A DNA stretch of 20,148 nt from a virus. This document shows, in pieces, positions 4,769 through 11,821 of this stretch (position 1 is the first letter of the stretch; each line of letters starts with the position of its first letter). The notes under the pieces were generated by a model. It made no database searches. It was not told where the DNA came from and was given only the letters and a program-made list of their open reading frames with translations. The stretch lies in IMG/VR virus record IMGVR_UViG_3300044630_000002, positions 1-20,148 of that record. One strand, 5' to 3'. A program made the position numbers and the translations under genes.

Positions 4769-6829
4769 ATGGCACGAATACCCAATGACCAACGCCTTGC
4801 CAATCTGCACGCTGAAGCACTGCGGCAGTTCAACGACATACAAACTGCGCTGCGGGATGAACGCCTGCAATGCCTGCAAGACAGACGGTTTTATTCTCTC
4901 TGCGGAGCACAGTGGGAAGGTCCATTGTGGGATCAGTACGAAAATAAACCCAAGTTTGAGGTCAACAAAATCATGTTGGCGGTCATTCGCATCGTTAACG
5001 AATACCGAAATAACCGCATCACCGTTGACTATGTAAGCAAAGACGGGACTGAGAACGACAAGCTGGCCGAAGTCTGCGATGGGTTATATCGTGCTGATGA
5101 ACAGGCATCGGTGGCTGACGAAGCCTACGACAACGCCTTTGAAGAAGCCGTAGGCGGTGGTATTGGCGCATGGCGTTTGCGGACTGTCTACGAGGACGAA
5201 GAAGACCCAGAGAACGAACGCCAGCGCATCAGGTTCGAGCCAATCTTTGATGCTGACAGCTCTGTATTCTTTGACTTAAACGCCAAGCGGCAAGACAAGT
5301 CAGATGCCAAATATGCCTTTGTGGTCACGAGCATGACCCGTGAAAGCTACAAAGAAACCTACAACGATGACCCAACGGACTGGCCAAAGATCATTCACCA
5401 GTACGAGTTTGACTGGGCAACACCAGATGTGGTGTTTGTGGCCGAGTACTACAAGGTCGAGGAAAAGACCGAGGTTATCCGCATATTCGAAGCCATTGAT
5501 GGAACTGAGGAACGCTACACCCAAACGGACTTTGCGAACGATGAGACGCTAGAGGAAACCCTGATGGCAGTCGGCACTCGTGAGGTGCGCCAAAAGCGTA
5601 TCAAGCGGATGCGGGTTCGCAAATACATCATGTCGGGCGGCAAGGTGCTGGAAGATGCAGGCTACATTGCAGGCCGAAACATCCCCATCGTGGTGGTCTA
5701 CGGCAAACGGTGGTTTGTGGACAACATCGAGCGATGCATGGGTGCTGTGCGCCTGGCTAAAGATGCCCAACGCCTCAAGAATATGCAACTGTCCAAGCTG
5801 GGCGAGATCAGCGCACTGTCGAGTATCGAAAAGCCCATCATGACCCCTGAGCAAGTAGCAGGGCATCAAGTGATGTGGGCTGAAGACAATCTGCGGGATT
5901 ACCCTTATCTGCTGGTCAACCCAATCACTGGGCCAGATGGCAACACTCAAGTGACTGGGCCATTGGCTTACACCAAGTCGGCAGCAATCCCGCCTGCAAT
6001 GGCGGCACTGTTGCAGATTACCGAGCAGGATATGCAGGACATTTTGGGCAACCCGCAGGGCGCAGACAAGATGGTTTCGGGCGTATCAGGCAAAGCGGTA
6101 GAGATGATTCAAACCCGTGTGGATATGCAGACGTTCATTTACATGAGCAACTTTGCCAAGGGTATGAAGCGATGCGGCGAGATATGGCTTGGCATGGCAA
6201 AGGAAATCTACACCGAGGACAAGCGCAAGATGAAAACCATTGCGCCCACTGGTGAAGCTGGCATGGTTGAGCTGATGCAACCCACGATTGACACCGAGAC
6301 TGGTGCAGTGGTGATGGCGAATGACTTGAGTGCTGCGACCTTTGATGTGATTGCCGAGGTTGGCCCATCATCCAGCAGTAAACGTGCGGCCACGGTCAGA
6401 GCGTTGACTGGGATGCTGCAAATCACCCAAGACCCTGAGACAGCCCAAGTCCTGACTGCAATGGCAATGATGAACATGGAAGGCGAGGGCGTTGGGGATG
6501 CCAATGCTTATTTCCGCAAGAAGTTACTGCGGATGGGCGTTGTGCAGGCAACCGAAGACGAAGCACAGGAAATGATGGCTGAGATGCAAGGGCAGACCCA
6601 AGACCCGAACGCTGTATTCCTGCAAGCGGCGGCTGAAGAAGCAATAGCTAAAGCAGCCAAAGCCAGAGCGGATACCGTGGAAACTGTGGCGGCGGCAGAA
6701 CTTAAACGTGCCCAGACGCTGGAAACTTTGGGCAAAGTTCAAGAGAGCGCACAAAACATGGCATTGACAAATACCGAGGCTGTTCAGCAAATTCTGCAAG
6801 GGCAGATTGTTCAGCCTGTTGTCAGGTAA
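4769..6829 (+). CDS. portal protein, P22 gp1-like
   Basis: A 686-residue portal that would form the dodecameric DNA channel at the unique head vertex, dock TerL during packaging, and later bind the gp4-like adaptor. P22 gp1 is 725 residues. Shared features are the N-terminal helical region with FEVNKIMLAVIRIVNEYRNN (63-82), a GGGIGAWRLR segment (129-138) corresponding to P22's GVGAWRL, and an acidic wing region. The C-terminal Ala/Gln/Glu-rich helix (about 610-670) is the counterpart of the P22 barrel that projects into the head. The start is supported by AAAAGGA just before ATG 4769. It is followed by a 62-base gap. Confidence 0.95.
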   Translation: MARIPNDQRLANLHAEALRQFNDIQTALRDERLQCLQDRRFYSLCGAQWEGPLWDQYENKPKFEVNKIMLAVIRIVNEYRNNRITVDYVSKDGTENDKLAEVCDGLYRADEQASVADEAYDNAFEEAVGGGIGAWRLRTVYEDEEDPENERQRIRFEPIFDADSSVFFDLNAKRQDKSDAKYAFVVTSMTRESYKETYNDDPTDWPKIIHQYEFDWATPDVVFVAEYYKVEEKTEVIRIFEAIDGTEERYTQTDFANDETLEETLMAVGTREVRQKRIKRMRVRKYIMSGGKVLEDAGYIAGRNIPIVVVYGKRWFVDNIERCMGAVRLAKDAQRLKNMQLSKLGEISALSSIEKPIMTPEQVAGHQVMWAEDNLRDYPYLLVNPITGPDGNTQVTGPLAYTKSAAIPPAMAALLQITEQDMQDILGNPQGADKMVSGVSGKAVEMIQTRVDMQTFIYMSNFAKGMKRCGEIWLGMAKEIYTEDKRKMKTIAPTGEAGMVELMQPTIDTETGAVVMANDLSAATFDVIAEVGPSSSSKRAATVRALTGMLQITQDPETAQVLTAMAMMNMEGEGVGDANAYFRKKLLRMGVVQATEDEAQEMMAEMQGQTQDPNAVFLQAAAEEAIAKAAKARADTVETVAAAELKRAQTLETLGKVQESAQNMALTNTEAVQQILQGQIVQPVVR

Positions 6830-6853
6830 GAAAAAAAGTACGACAATCAAAAC

Positions 6854-6885
6854 AACGGTTACCACCCAGCCGTTCAAAGTGGGTG
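6854..6885 (+). promoter_or_regulatory. possible overlapping hairpins before the scaffold gene
   Basis: In the portal-scaffold gap two short inverted repeats compete for the same bases. AACGG (6854-6858) pairs with CCGTT (6870-6874), and CACCCA (6863-6868) pairs with TGGGTG (6880-6885). The second would cover a GGGTGAG sequence that could act as ribosome-binding site for a start at 6892. Stems are only 5 and 6 base pairs, so this could be chance. The location is suggestive because P22 scaffold synthesis is controlled after transcription. Confidence 0.3.
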
Positions 6886-6891
6886 AGTTGA

Positions 6892-7737
6892 ATGGGGTCA
6901 AAGATGAATCAAAAGGCAGTAATTGAAGACAATGAACCTGAAGTAGAAGAAGAGGAAATCGAAGTCAGCGAACCCGTTGAAGAGATTGAACCAGAAGATA
7001 CCGAAGAAGTTGTTGTCAGCATTGGTGAGGAAGCGCCACCTCCCGAAGAACATACTCCTGCGCCTGAATGGGTTAAAGAGTTGCGTAAGACGAACCGAGA
7101 ACTGCAACGGCAGAATCGTGAATTGCAAGGCAGGCTACAAGCCGCACCACCTGAGACCAAGCCAGTGGTGATAGGTAATAAGCCAAAGCTGGAAGATCAC
7201 GACTATGACGCCGATAAGTACGAGGAAGCATTGGCAAATTGGTTTGAGCGCAAGCGACAAGCTGATGATGCTAACGCCAAGCAAGAAGCTGAAGTTATGA
7301 ATCAGCAAAAGGCATGGCAGGCCAAGTTGGATGGTTACGGCAAGGCGAAAGCCGAGCTAAGAGTGAAGGACTTTGAAGATGCTGAAGAAGTTGCTCAACA
7401 AGTTTTTTCTATCACCCAGCAAGGCGTTTTGCTGCAAGGTGCAGATAACCCTGCACTCGTTGTTTACGCACTCGGAAAGAACCCTGCAAAGGCTAAAGAG
7501 TTGGCTGAAATCAAAGACCCCGTAAAGTTTGCCTTTGCGGTAGCAAAACTGGAGAAGGACTTGAAAGTTACAAATCGCAGGCAAGCACCCGCACCCGAAA
7601 GAATCGTTACAGGAACTGGGCGTTCCTCTGGTGCGGTGGACTCAACACTTGAACGGCTGAGAGAAGATGCGGCTCGTACTGGCAACATGACGAAAGTCAT
7701 TGCCTACAAAGCGCAAAAACGATCAGCTACTAAATAA
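6892..7737 (+). CDS. scaffolding protein
   Basis: An assembly chaperone that would nucleate coat protein around the portal and leave before packaging. The 281-residue product (303 in P22 gp8) has the usual composition. There is a very acidic, disordered N-terminus (residues 10-55, long Glu runs), a coiled coil RKTNRELQRQNRELQGRLQ (65-83), and a charged helical remainder that ends in a basic tail (AYKAQKRSATK), where P22-type scaffolds carry the coat-binding helix-turn-helix. No sequence motif is diagnostic; the call rests on composition and the portal-scaffold-coat order. The start is uncertain: ATG 6892, or ATG 6904 with GGGG at 6894-6897 as its ribosome-binding site. The second would remove four residues. 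Confidence 0.85.
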   Translation: MGSKMNQKAVIEDNEPEVEEEEIEVSEPVEEIEPEDTEEVVVSIGEEAPPPEEHTPAPEWVKELRKTNRELQRQNRELQGRLQAAPPETKPVVIGNKPKLEDHDYDADKYEEALANWFERKRQADDANAKQEAEVMNQQKAWQAKLDGYGKAKAELRVKDFEDAEEVAQQVFSITQQGVLLQGADNPALVVYALGKNPAKAKELAEIKDPVKFAFAVAKLEKDLKVTNRRQAPAPERIVTGTGRSSGAVDSTLERLREDAARTGNMTKVIAYKAQKRSATK

Positions 7738-7755
7738 ACCAATTAGGAGTTTTCC

Positions 7756-9039
7756 ATGAGCAATTCATTCAGTAAAGAAGAGCGCGTAGCGTTCGAGGAC
7801 ATCCTCGAAGGCTTTAACGATGCTTTAGTGCTGTCCCGCAACGTGTCCATCTACAACACAGATGGCTCGATGATGGAACGCACCAACAACGTCATCTATC
7901 GTCCACAGCCTTATATCGCACAGTCGTACGATGGCATGGACCAGACTGGCAACTTTGGCGCATACACCCAGCTTTCAGTTCCAGCGACACTCGGCTTTCA
8001 AAAGTCTGTGCCGTTTATTCTGGACGCTTTGGAATTGCGTGATGCCCTGCAAGAGGGTCGCTTGGGCGAAGCCGCAAAGCAGAAGCTGGCATCCGACATC
8101 AACATCGCCATCATGAACACTGCCGCAAACCTCGGTTCGTTAGTGGTCACTGTCAGCACAGCCGCTGGTGACTATGACGACATCGCTTTGTGCGACAGCA
8201 TCATGAACGAGCAGGGCGTTCAAGCCTTTGACCGTTACTTGGCATTGTCTAGCCGTGACTACAACGGCATCGCTGGCAACATTGCCACTGGTGCAGGAAC
8301 TGGCGCACGCAGTTTTGCTGGTACTAAGTCAAATAATGCGTTTGAGCGTTCTTATGTTGGTATGGTCGCAGGCTTTGAGACCTACAAACTGGACTACGCA
8401 AACCGTATTGCCGCCGCAACTGGCGCTGACCCAACAATGAGCACTTTGGTTGCGGCAAATAACTACTATGTGCCTGTTGCCACCTCAACTGCGGTCACTG
8501 GTGAAACTGCCAACGTGGACAATCGTTTCCAAACGATTACCGTGTCCAGCACCACCGACTTGCCAGCAGGTACTGCCATCGAGATCGAAGGTGTTGAAGC
8601 TGTCCATCACATCACCAAACAAGGTACTGGATTCTCCAAGACCTTCCGTGTGGTGAGCGTGACCAATGCAACCACTTGCGTTATCACACCTCCAATCATT
8701 TCTGCCCAAGGTGGAACTGATGCCGAGTTGCAGTATCAAAACTGTATTGTGACTGCCGCCGCTGGTCGTACCATCAACCGCTTGAACACCGATGCCGCAC
8801 CTATCAACTGCTTCTGGCAGAAAGATGCGCTGGAGATTCTGCCTGGTCGTTACGCTGTCCCGTCTGATGCTGGTGTCGCAGTGATGCGTGCCTCAACAGA
8901 TCAGGGCATCGAGCTGGTCATGCAGAAGCAATACGATGTCAACACCATGAAAACCAAGTATCGTTTGGATACCTTGTTTGGCGTGGTTAACAAACAGCCA
9001 GAGATGTCCGGCATCCTGTTGTTCAACCAAACACCTTAA
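7756..9039 (+). CDS. major capsid protein, P22 coat (gp5)-like
   Basis: A 427-residue HK97-fold coat protein of P22 type (430 residues in P22), which forms the icosahedral head. The N-terminal arm and E-loop region (about 1-90) lead into ELRDALQEGRLGEAAKQKLA (91-110), matching P22's LRDETAYRRRIQSAARKLA. A run beginning NVDNRFQTITVSSTTDLPAG matches the P22 NVDNRFATVTLSATTG of the inserted beta-barrel I-domain, so that insertion is retained. A strong ribosome-binding site, TAGGAG at 7744-7749, lies 6 bases before the ATG, in keeping with the most abundant virion protein. Only 18 bases separate it from the scaffold stop. Confidence 0.95.
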   Translation: MSNSFSKEERVAFEDILEGFNDALVLSRNVSIYNTDGSMMERTNNVIYRPQPYIAQSYDGMDQTGNFGAYTQLSVPATLGFQKSVPFILDALELRDALQEGRLGEAAKQKLASDINIAIMNTAANLGSLVVTVSTAAGDYDDIALCDSIMNEQGVQAFDRYLALSSRDYNGIAGNIATGAGTGARSFAGTKSNNAFERSYVGMVAGFETYKLDYANRIAAATGADPTMSTLVAANNYYVPVATSTAVTGETANVDNRFQTITVSSTTDLPAGTAIEIEGVEAVHHITKQGTGFSKTFRVVSVTNATTCVITPPIISAQGGTDAELQYQNCIVTAAAGRTINRLNTDAAPINCFWQKDALEILPGRYAVPSDAGVAVMRASTDQGIELVMQKQYDVNTMKTKYRLDTLFGVVNKQPEMSGILLFNQTP

Positions 9040-9048
9040 GGAAAAATC

Positions 9049-9663
9049 ATGAGTTACAACGTAATCTTTGCACAAGGCACAGCTACCGTTACTGTGCCAG
9101 CAGGCGAGAAAATCGCCGTTCAAGCCTACTCGCCAGCAAGTGTGTTTCAAGAAGTTGGTTACCCCAATTTCCCTGAATCACAGGACTTGTTGACCGTAGT
9201 CGACAACACCACTTATGTATCAGGCGCATTCACCAATGCCACCAGCGTGACTATTCAAGCTGGTGCATCGGGTGCGTACTACTCGATTGGTGTAGCACCT
9301 GACATCAGCAACAATGGCAACTGGCAGCCTCAAGGTGCGCCAGCCAACATAGCTGATGGCGGCACGATGATTGCCACAGCAGCCAATGTGCTGACTGGCA
9401 TTATTACTGCGACTCCAACTCAAGCCCGTGATATTCAACTGCCAACAGGCGCAAACCTTGACTTGGCAACTGAGTGGGCGATTGGTGATTCGTTTGACTT
9501 CAGCGTTATCACTTTGGCTGCATTTGCTTTGACCATCACTGTCAACACAGGCATTACATCCATCGTGGGTTCTGCTGCAACTGGTGCTACCTCAGGCTCT
9601 GTTGCTCGGTTCCGTCTGCGTAAGACTGCCGCTGATACATTCACTGCGTATCGCATCGGTTGA
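9049..9663 (+). CDS. beta-rich virion protein, possible head decoration
   Basis: A 204-residue Ala/Thr/Val-rich protein with very few charged residues, the composition of extracellular phage beta-domains. No signal peptide is apparent. The N-terminal half (1-90) alternates strands such as GTATVTVPAGEKIAVQAYS. The C-terminal half (about 100-203) has DIQLPTGANLD, GDSFDFSVI and a terminal FRLRKTAADTFTAYRIG, which I recall as a recurrent end domain in aquatic phage structural proteins. Its position directly after coat, with TAAGGA at the junction, suits a decoration or head-fibre protein expressed with the capsid. A terminator-like hairpin follows. Exact function unrecognised. Confidence 0.75.
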   Translation: MSYNVIFAQGTATVTVPAGEKIAVQAYSPASVFQEVGYPNFPESQDLLTVVDNTTYVSGAFTNATSVTIQAGASGAYYSIGVAPDISNNGNWQPQGAPANIADGGTMIATAANVLTGIITATPTQARDIQLPTGANLDLATEWAIGDSFDFSVITLAAFALTITVNTGITSIVGSAATGATSGSVARFRLRKTAADTFTAYRIG

Positions 9664-9672
9664 TAAACCCTG

Positions 9673-9701
9673 ACAGGCCAGCAGAGATGTTGGCCTGTTT
9701 T
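9673..9701 (+). terminator. rho-independent terminator-like hairpin
   Basis: A perfect 8-base stem ACAGGCCA (9673-9680) / TGGCCTGT (9691-9698) with a 10-base loop, followed by TTT (9699-9701). It lies just after the head-gene block and before a run of low-abundance neck genes. It would lower transcription downstream of coat. The T-run is short, so it may only attenuate. Confidence 0.65.
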
Positions 9702-9715
9702 ACATGGAGATCGAA

Positions 9716-9880
9716 ATGCCAATGAAACAAGGTTATTCCAAAAAGACCATCGGCAAGAATATTGCGATGGAAATGAAATCAGGCAAGCCCCAAAAGCAAG
9801 CCGTTGCAATGGCACTTGGCATGGCAAGCAAGTCGGCAAAAGCCGCTGGCAAGCCTAGCAAAGCACCAATGAAAAAATGA
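9716..9880 (+). CDS. very small lysine-rich phage protein
   Basis: A 54-residue basic protein starting MPMKQGYSKKTIGKNIA, with GKPQKQAVAMALGMA (23-37) and a Lys/Ala/Pro tail ending KAPMKK. The core pattern S.KTI..NI..E...GKPQKQAVA.AL is one I recognise as a recurrent tiny protein of phage structural regions, of unknown role. The start ATG is preceded by a GGAGA at 9706-9710 with a 5-base gap. The stop overlaps the following start (ATGA at 9877-9880). Strong positive charge suggests nucleic-acid contact, perhaps inside the virion. It is easily missed because of its size. Confidence 0.75.
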   Translation: MPMKQGYSKKTIGKNIAMEMKSGKPQKQAVAMALGMASKSAKAAGKPSKAPMKK

Positions 9881-10212
9881 TTAAGTCAGCCGCAATCGTT
9901 AAGACCAAGACTCTTTCCCCGTGGAAGGAGTTGCGGTTGCAAAAGCGCAAGCTGAAAAAGTCTCAGGCCGCAGAGCGCAAAGCAAACAAGCAGGTTCACC
10001 CATCGCCCATTGGCAAGCGGGTTGTGCCTATTGAAACGCCTGAAATTGTTGAAATCGAAGAAACTCCCATTGAGGACACCGCACCGACCCGTGAGGAAAT
10101 GTTGCAACAGGCAGAGTTGATGGGCTTAAAGGTTGACAAACGCTGGTCAGATGCGACACTTCTGAAACACATTGAGGAATCAGCATGGGCTACACAAAAC
10201 GACAGTTTGTAA
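9877..10212 (+). CDS. hypothetical protein with basic N-terminus and HeH/SAP-like C-terminus
   Basis: A 111-residue protein. Residues 1-48 are strongly basic (KKSQAAERKANKQ), 50-70 are an acidic Pro/Glu/Ile-rich linker, and 71-103 (TREEMLQQAELMGLKVDKRW onward to LLKHIEE) resemble the helix-extended loop-helix (HeH/LEM/SAP-like) modules common in phage proteins. Those modules often bind nucleic acid or protein partners. It overlaps the 54-residue gene by 4 bases and the gp4-like gene by 28 bases, so it is co-translated with the neck proteins. Function not recognised; the domain call is by pattern only. Confidence 0.7.
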   Translation: MIKSAAIVKTKTLSPWKELRLQKRKLKKSQAAERKANKQVHPSPIGKRVVPIETPEIVEIEETPIEDTAPTREEMLQQAELMGLKVDKRWSDATLLKHIEESAWATQNDSL

Positions 10213-10667
10213 GTGCCGCCTTTGAGGAAATCGGGCTTGCGTCTTACGTCTTTGACTTGCAACCAGAGCAGTTGGAATCTGCCCTGCGCCGCCTTGATGC
10301 AATGATGGCAGACTGGAACGCCAAGGGCATCCGCTTGGGTTACCCTTTGCCATCCAGCCCACAGGACAGCGACTTAGACGAGGAAACCCTTGTGCCTGAC
10401 TCGGCTTATGAGGCCATCATTTGCAGTCTCGGCATCAGGCTTGCCCCAAGTTATGGCAAGACCGTAATGATTGAGACCAAGACCACGGCAAAGCAGGGTT
10501 ACGACATCCTGTTGCAAAGAGCCACATTCCCGCTTGAACAGCAACTGCCTGCAACGATGCCTGCTGGTGCTGGTAACAAGCCTTGGAGGGTCTACGACAA
10601 TCCGTTTATCAGACCACCAGCCAACCCAGTCACTGCTGGCCCTGATGGGCCTCTCGAATACTATTAA
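10185..10667 (+). CDS. head-tail adaptor / tail accessory factor, P22 gp4-like
   Basis: A 160-residue protein (166 in P22 gp4) that would bind the portal ring after packaging and begin the tail. It shares the opening helix pattern (KRQFVSAAFEEIGLAS, 5-20) and LESALRRLDAMMADWNAKGI (30-49), close to P22's [20 protein letters not shown]. Also shared are an AYEAIICSLGIRLAPSYGK stretch (74-92) like P22's VFHNLACRIAPDYA, and an LPATMPAGAGN segment near the end like P22's MPTGSGN. The ATG at 10185 has GAGGA at 10174-10178, 6 bases upstream. P22 gp4 also shows muralytic activity; whether this one does cannot be told. Confidence 0.9.
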   Translation: MGYTKRQFVSAAFEEIGLASYVFDLQPEQLESALRRLDAMMADWNAKGIRLGYPLPSSPQDSDLDEETLVPDSAYEAIICSLGIRLAPSYGKTVMIETKTTAKQGYDILLQRATFPLEQQLPATMPAGAGNKPWRVYDNPFIRPPANPVTAGPDGPLEYY

Positions 10668-10675
10668 GGACAGTC

Positions 10676-11131
10676 ATGCCACAAATCAATCAGTTACCCG
10701 TACTCAGCACTGTTTCAAGCGGTGACCAGTTGCCCGTTTACTCGCCAAATAATGGTGATGCTCGCAGAACCTCGATTGGTTCTTTGCTGACGTTTTTCCA
10801 GCAGAGTTTTGCCTCGCCCACATTGGCAACGAACTTGTTTACCCCAGGCACGGGCTTCAACATTGCAGTGCCAACGCCAGTAGCGCAGCAGCAATGGATG
10901 TTGATTCAACCTGCTGGCACGTTGGCGACAGGCACAGTCACATTGCCGCTGAATACGCAAACCCCTGATGGCACTGAAGTGTTGATTACGACGACTCAGC
11001 AGATCACGGGCTTTACGCTTGCGGCTAACGGTGCAGCACAGCTTTATGGCGTTCCTACCACATTGGCGGCGCAAGACAATTTTCGTGTGCGCTATTACCA
11101 GCCAACCAACTCTTGGTATCGGATTGCGTAA
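10676..11131 (+). CDS. beta-rich virion-associated protein
   Basis: A 151-residue, weakly charged protein. The N-terminus INQLPVLSTVSSGDQLPVYS (4-23) followed by GDARRTSIGSLLTFFQQ (27-43) is a pattern I know from phage tail-fibre or neck-appendage N-termini. The C-terminal 90 residues are Thr/Ala/Gly-rich strands ending FRVRYYQPTNSWYRIA, resembling the end of the 9049-9663 product. It sits between gp4-like and gp10-like genes with TAAGGA before the ATG, so it is probably a virion component, perhaps a fibre or head-surface protein. The stop overlaps the next ATG (TAATG at 11129-11133). Confidence 0.7.
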   Translation: MPQINQLPVLSTVSSGDQLPVYSPNNGDARRTSIGSLLTFFQQSFASPTLATNLFTPGTGFNIAVPTPVAQQQWMLIQPAGTLATGTVTLPLNTQTPDGTEVLITTTQQITGFTLAANGAAQLYGVPTTLAAQDNFRVRYYQPTNSWYRIA

Positions 11132-11316
11132 TGGCAACCAAGCCCAAGTCCTCTGTCAATGCGGCTGGCAACTACACGAAGCCAACCATGCGTAAGCGTC
11201 TCTTTGAGGAAATCAAAGGTTCGGCTGTGCAGGGGACTGATGCTGGTGAATGGTCGGCTCGCAAAGCCCAACTATTGGCCAAGAAGTATAAAGAAAAAGG
11301 TGGCGGTTATAAATGA
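11131..11316 (+). CDS. very small lysine-rich phage protein
   Basis: A 61-residue basic protein beginning MATKPKSSVNAAGNYTKPTM and ending KKYKEKGGGYK, with RKRLFEEIKGSA and GEWSARKAQLLAK in between. The SVNAAGNYTKPTMRK and WSARKAQ.LAK.YK..GGGYK blocks are familiar from uncultured phage structural regions, but have no function known to me. The ATG at 11131 shares a base with the previous TAA. An in-frame TTG at 11113 lies inside the upstream gene and was rejected as start. It is the first of three consecutive tiny genes joined by ATGA overlaps. Confidence 0.78.
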   Translation: MATKPKSSVNAAGNYTKPTMRKRLFEEIKGSAVQGTDAGEWSARKAQLLAKKYKEKGGGYK

Positions 11317-11546
11317 AAGCCACGCAAAAAAGCCTCAAAGATTGGGGGGCGCAGAAATGGCGCACCAAGTCTGGAAAGCCATCGTCTGAGACTGGCGAAA
11401 GATACTTGCCTGAGAAGGCTATCAAGTCACTGACAGCGGCTGAGTATGCGGCAACCACAAGGGCAAAGCGTGAGGCTACCAAGGCAGGCAAGCAGTTTGC
11501 CAAGCAACCTAAAAAGATTGCCGAAAAAATTAAGGGGTTTAGATGA
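11313..11546 (+). CDS. small lysine-rich phage protein
   Basis: A 77-residue, strongly basic protein. It contains WGAQKWRTKSGKPSSETGERY (11-31), LPEKAIKSLTAAEYAATTRAKR (32-53) and a tail AGKQFAKQPKKIAEKIKGFR. The KWRTKSGKPS..TGERYLP..A...L....YA.T...KR pattern recurs, from memory, in aquatic phages and may correspond to a domain of unknown function (possibly DUF5872; not verified). It has no hydrophobic segment. It overlaps both neighbours as ATGA. A nucleic-acid-contacting role is suggested only by charge. Confidence 0.78.
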   Translation: MKATQKSLKDWGAQKWRTKSGKPSSETGERYLPEKAIKSLTAAEYAATTRAKREATKAGKQFAKQPKKIAEKIKGFR

Positions 11547-11821
11547 AAGACCCAAGGTTAACCCGTGCTGGCGTTGAGGGTTTCAATAAACCCAAGCGCA
11601 CCCCAAGTCATCCAACCAAAAGCCATGTCGTTGTGGCAAAAGCTGGTGATGAAGTTAAGCTGATTCGTTTTGGTCAACAGGGTGTGTCTGGGTCTCCAAA
11701 GCGTGAGGGCGAATCCAAGGCCGATAAAGCAAGGCGTGAATCATTCAAGTCTCGCCATTCTGAAAACATTGCCAAAGGCAAAATGAGTGCCGCATATTGG
11801 GCTGATAAGGTGAAGTGGTAA
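11543..11821 (+). CDS. small basic phage protein, possibly DUF6321-like
   Basis: A 92-residue basic protein with a central SHVVVAKAGDEVKLIRFGQQ (27-46), then GVSGSPKREGESKADKARRE (47-66), and a C-terminal FKSRHSENIAKGKMSAAYWA (68-87) ending DKVKW. The AKAGD.VK.IRFGQQGV.GSP and RRESFK.RH..NI.KGKMSAAYWA.K.KW blocks are highly recognisable from metagenomic phage proteins. I associate them with DUF6321, but could not check. Function unknown. Its stop TAA shares a base with the ATG of the gp10-like gene. Confidence 0.78.
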   Translation: MKDPRLTRAGVEGFNKPKRTPSHPTKSHVVVAKAGDEVKLIRFGQQGVSGSPKREGESKADKARRESFKSRHSENIAKGKMSAAYWADKVKW

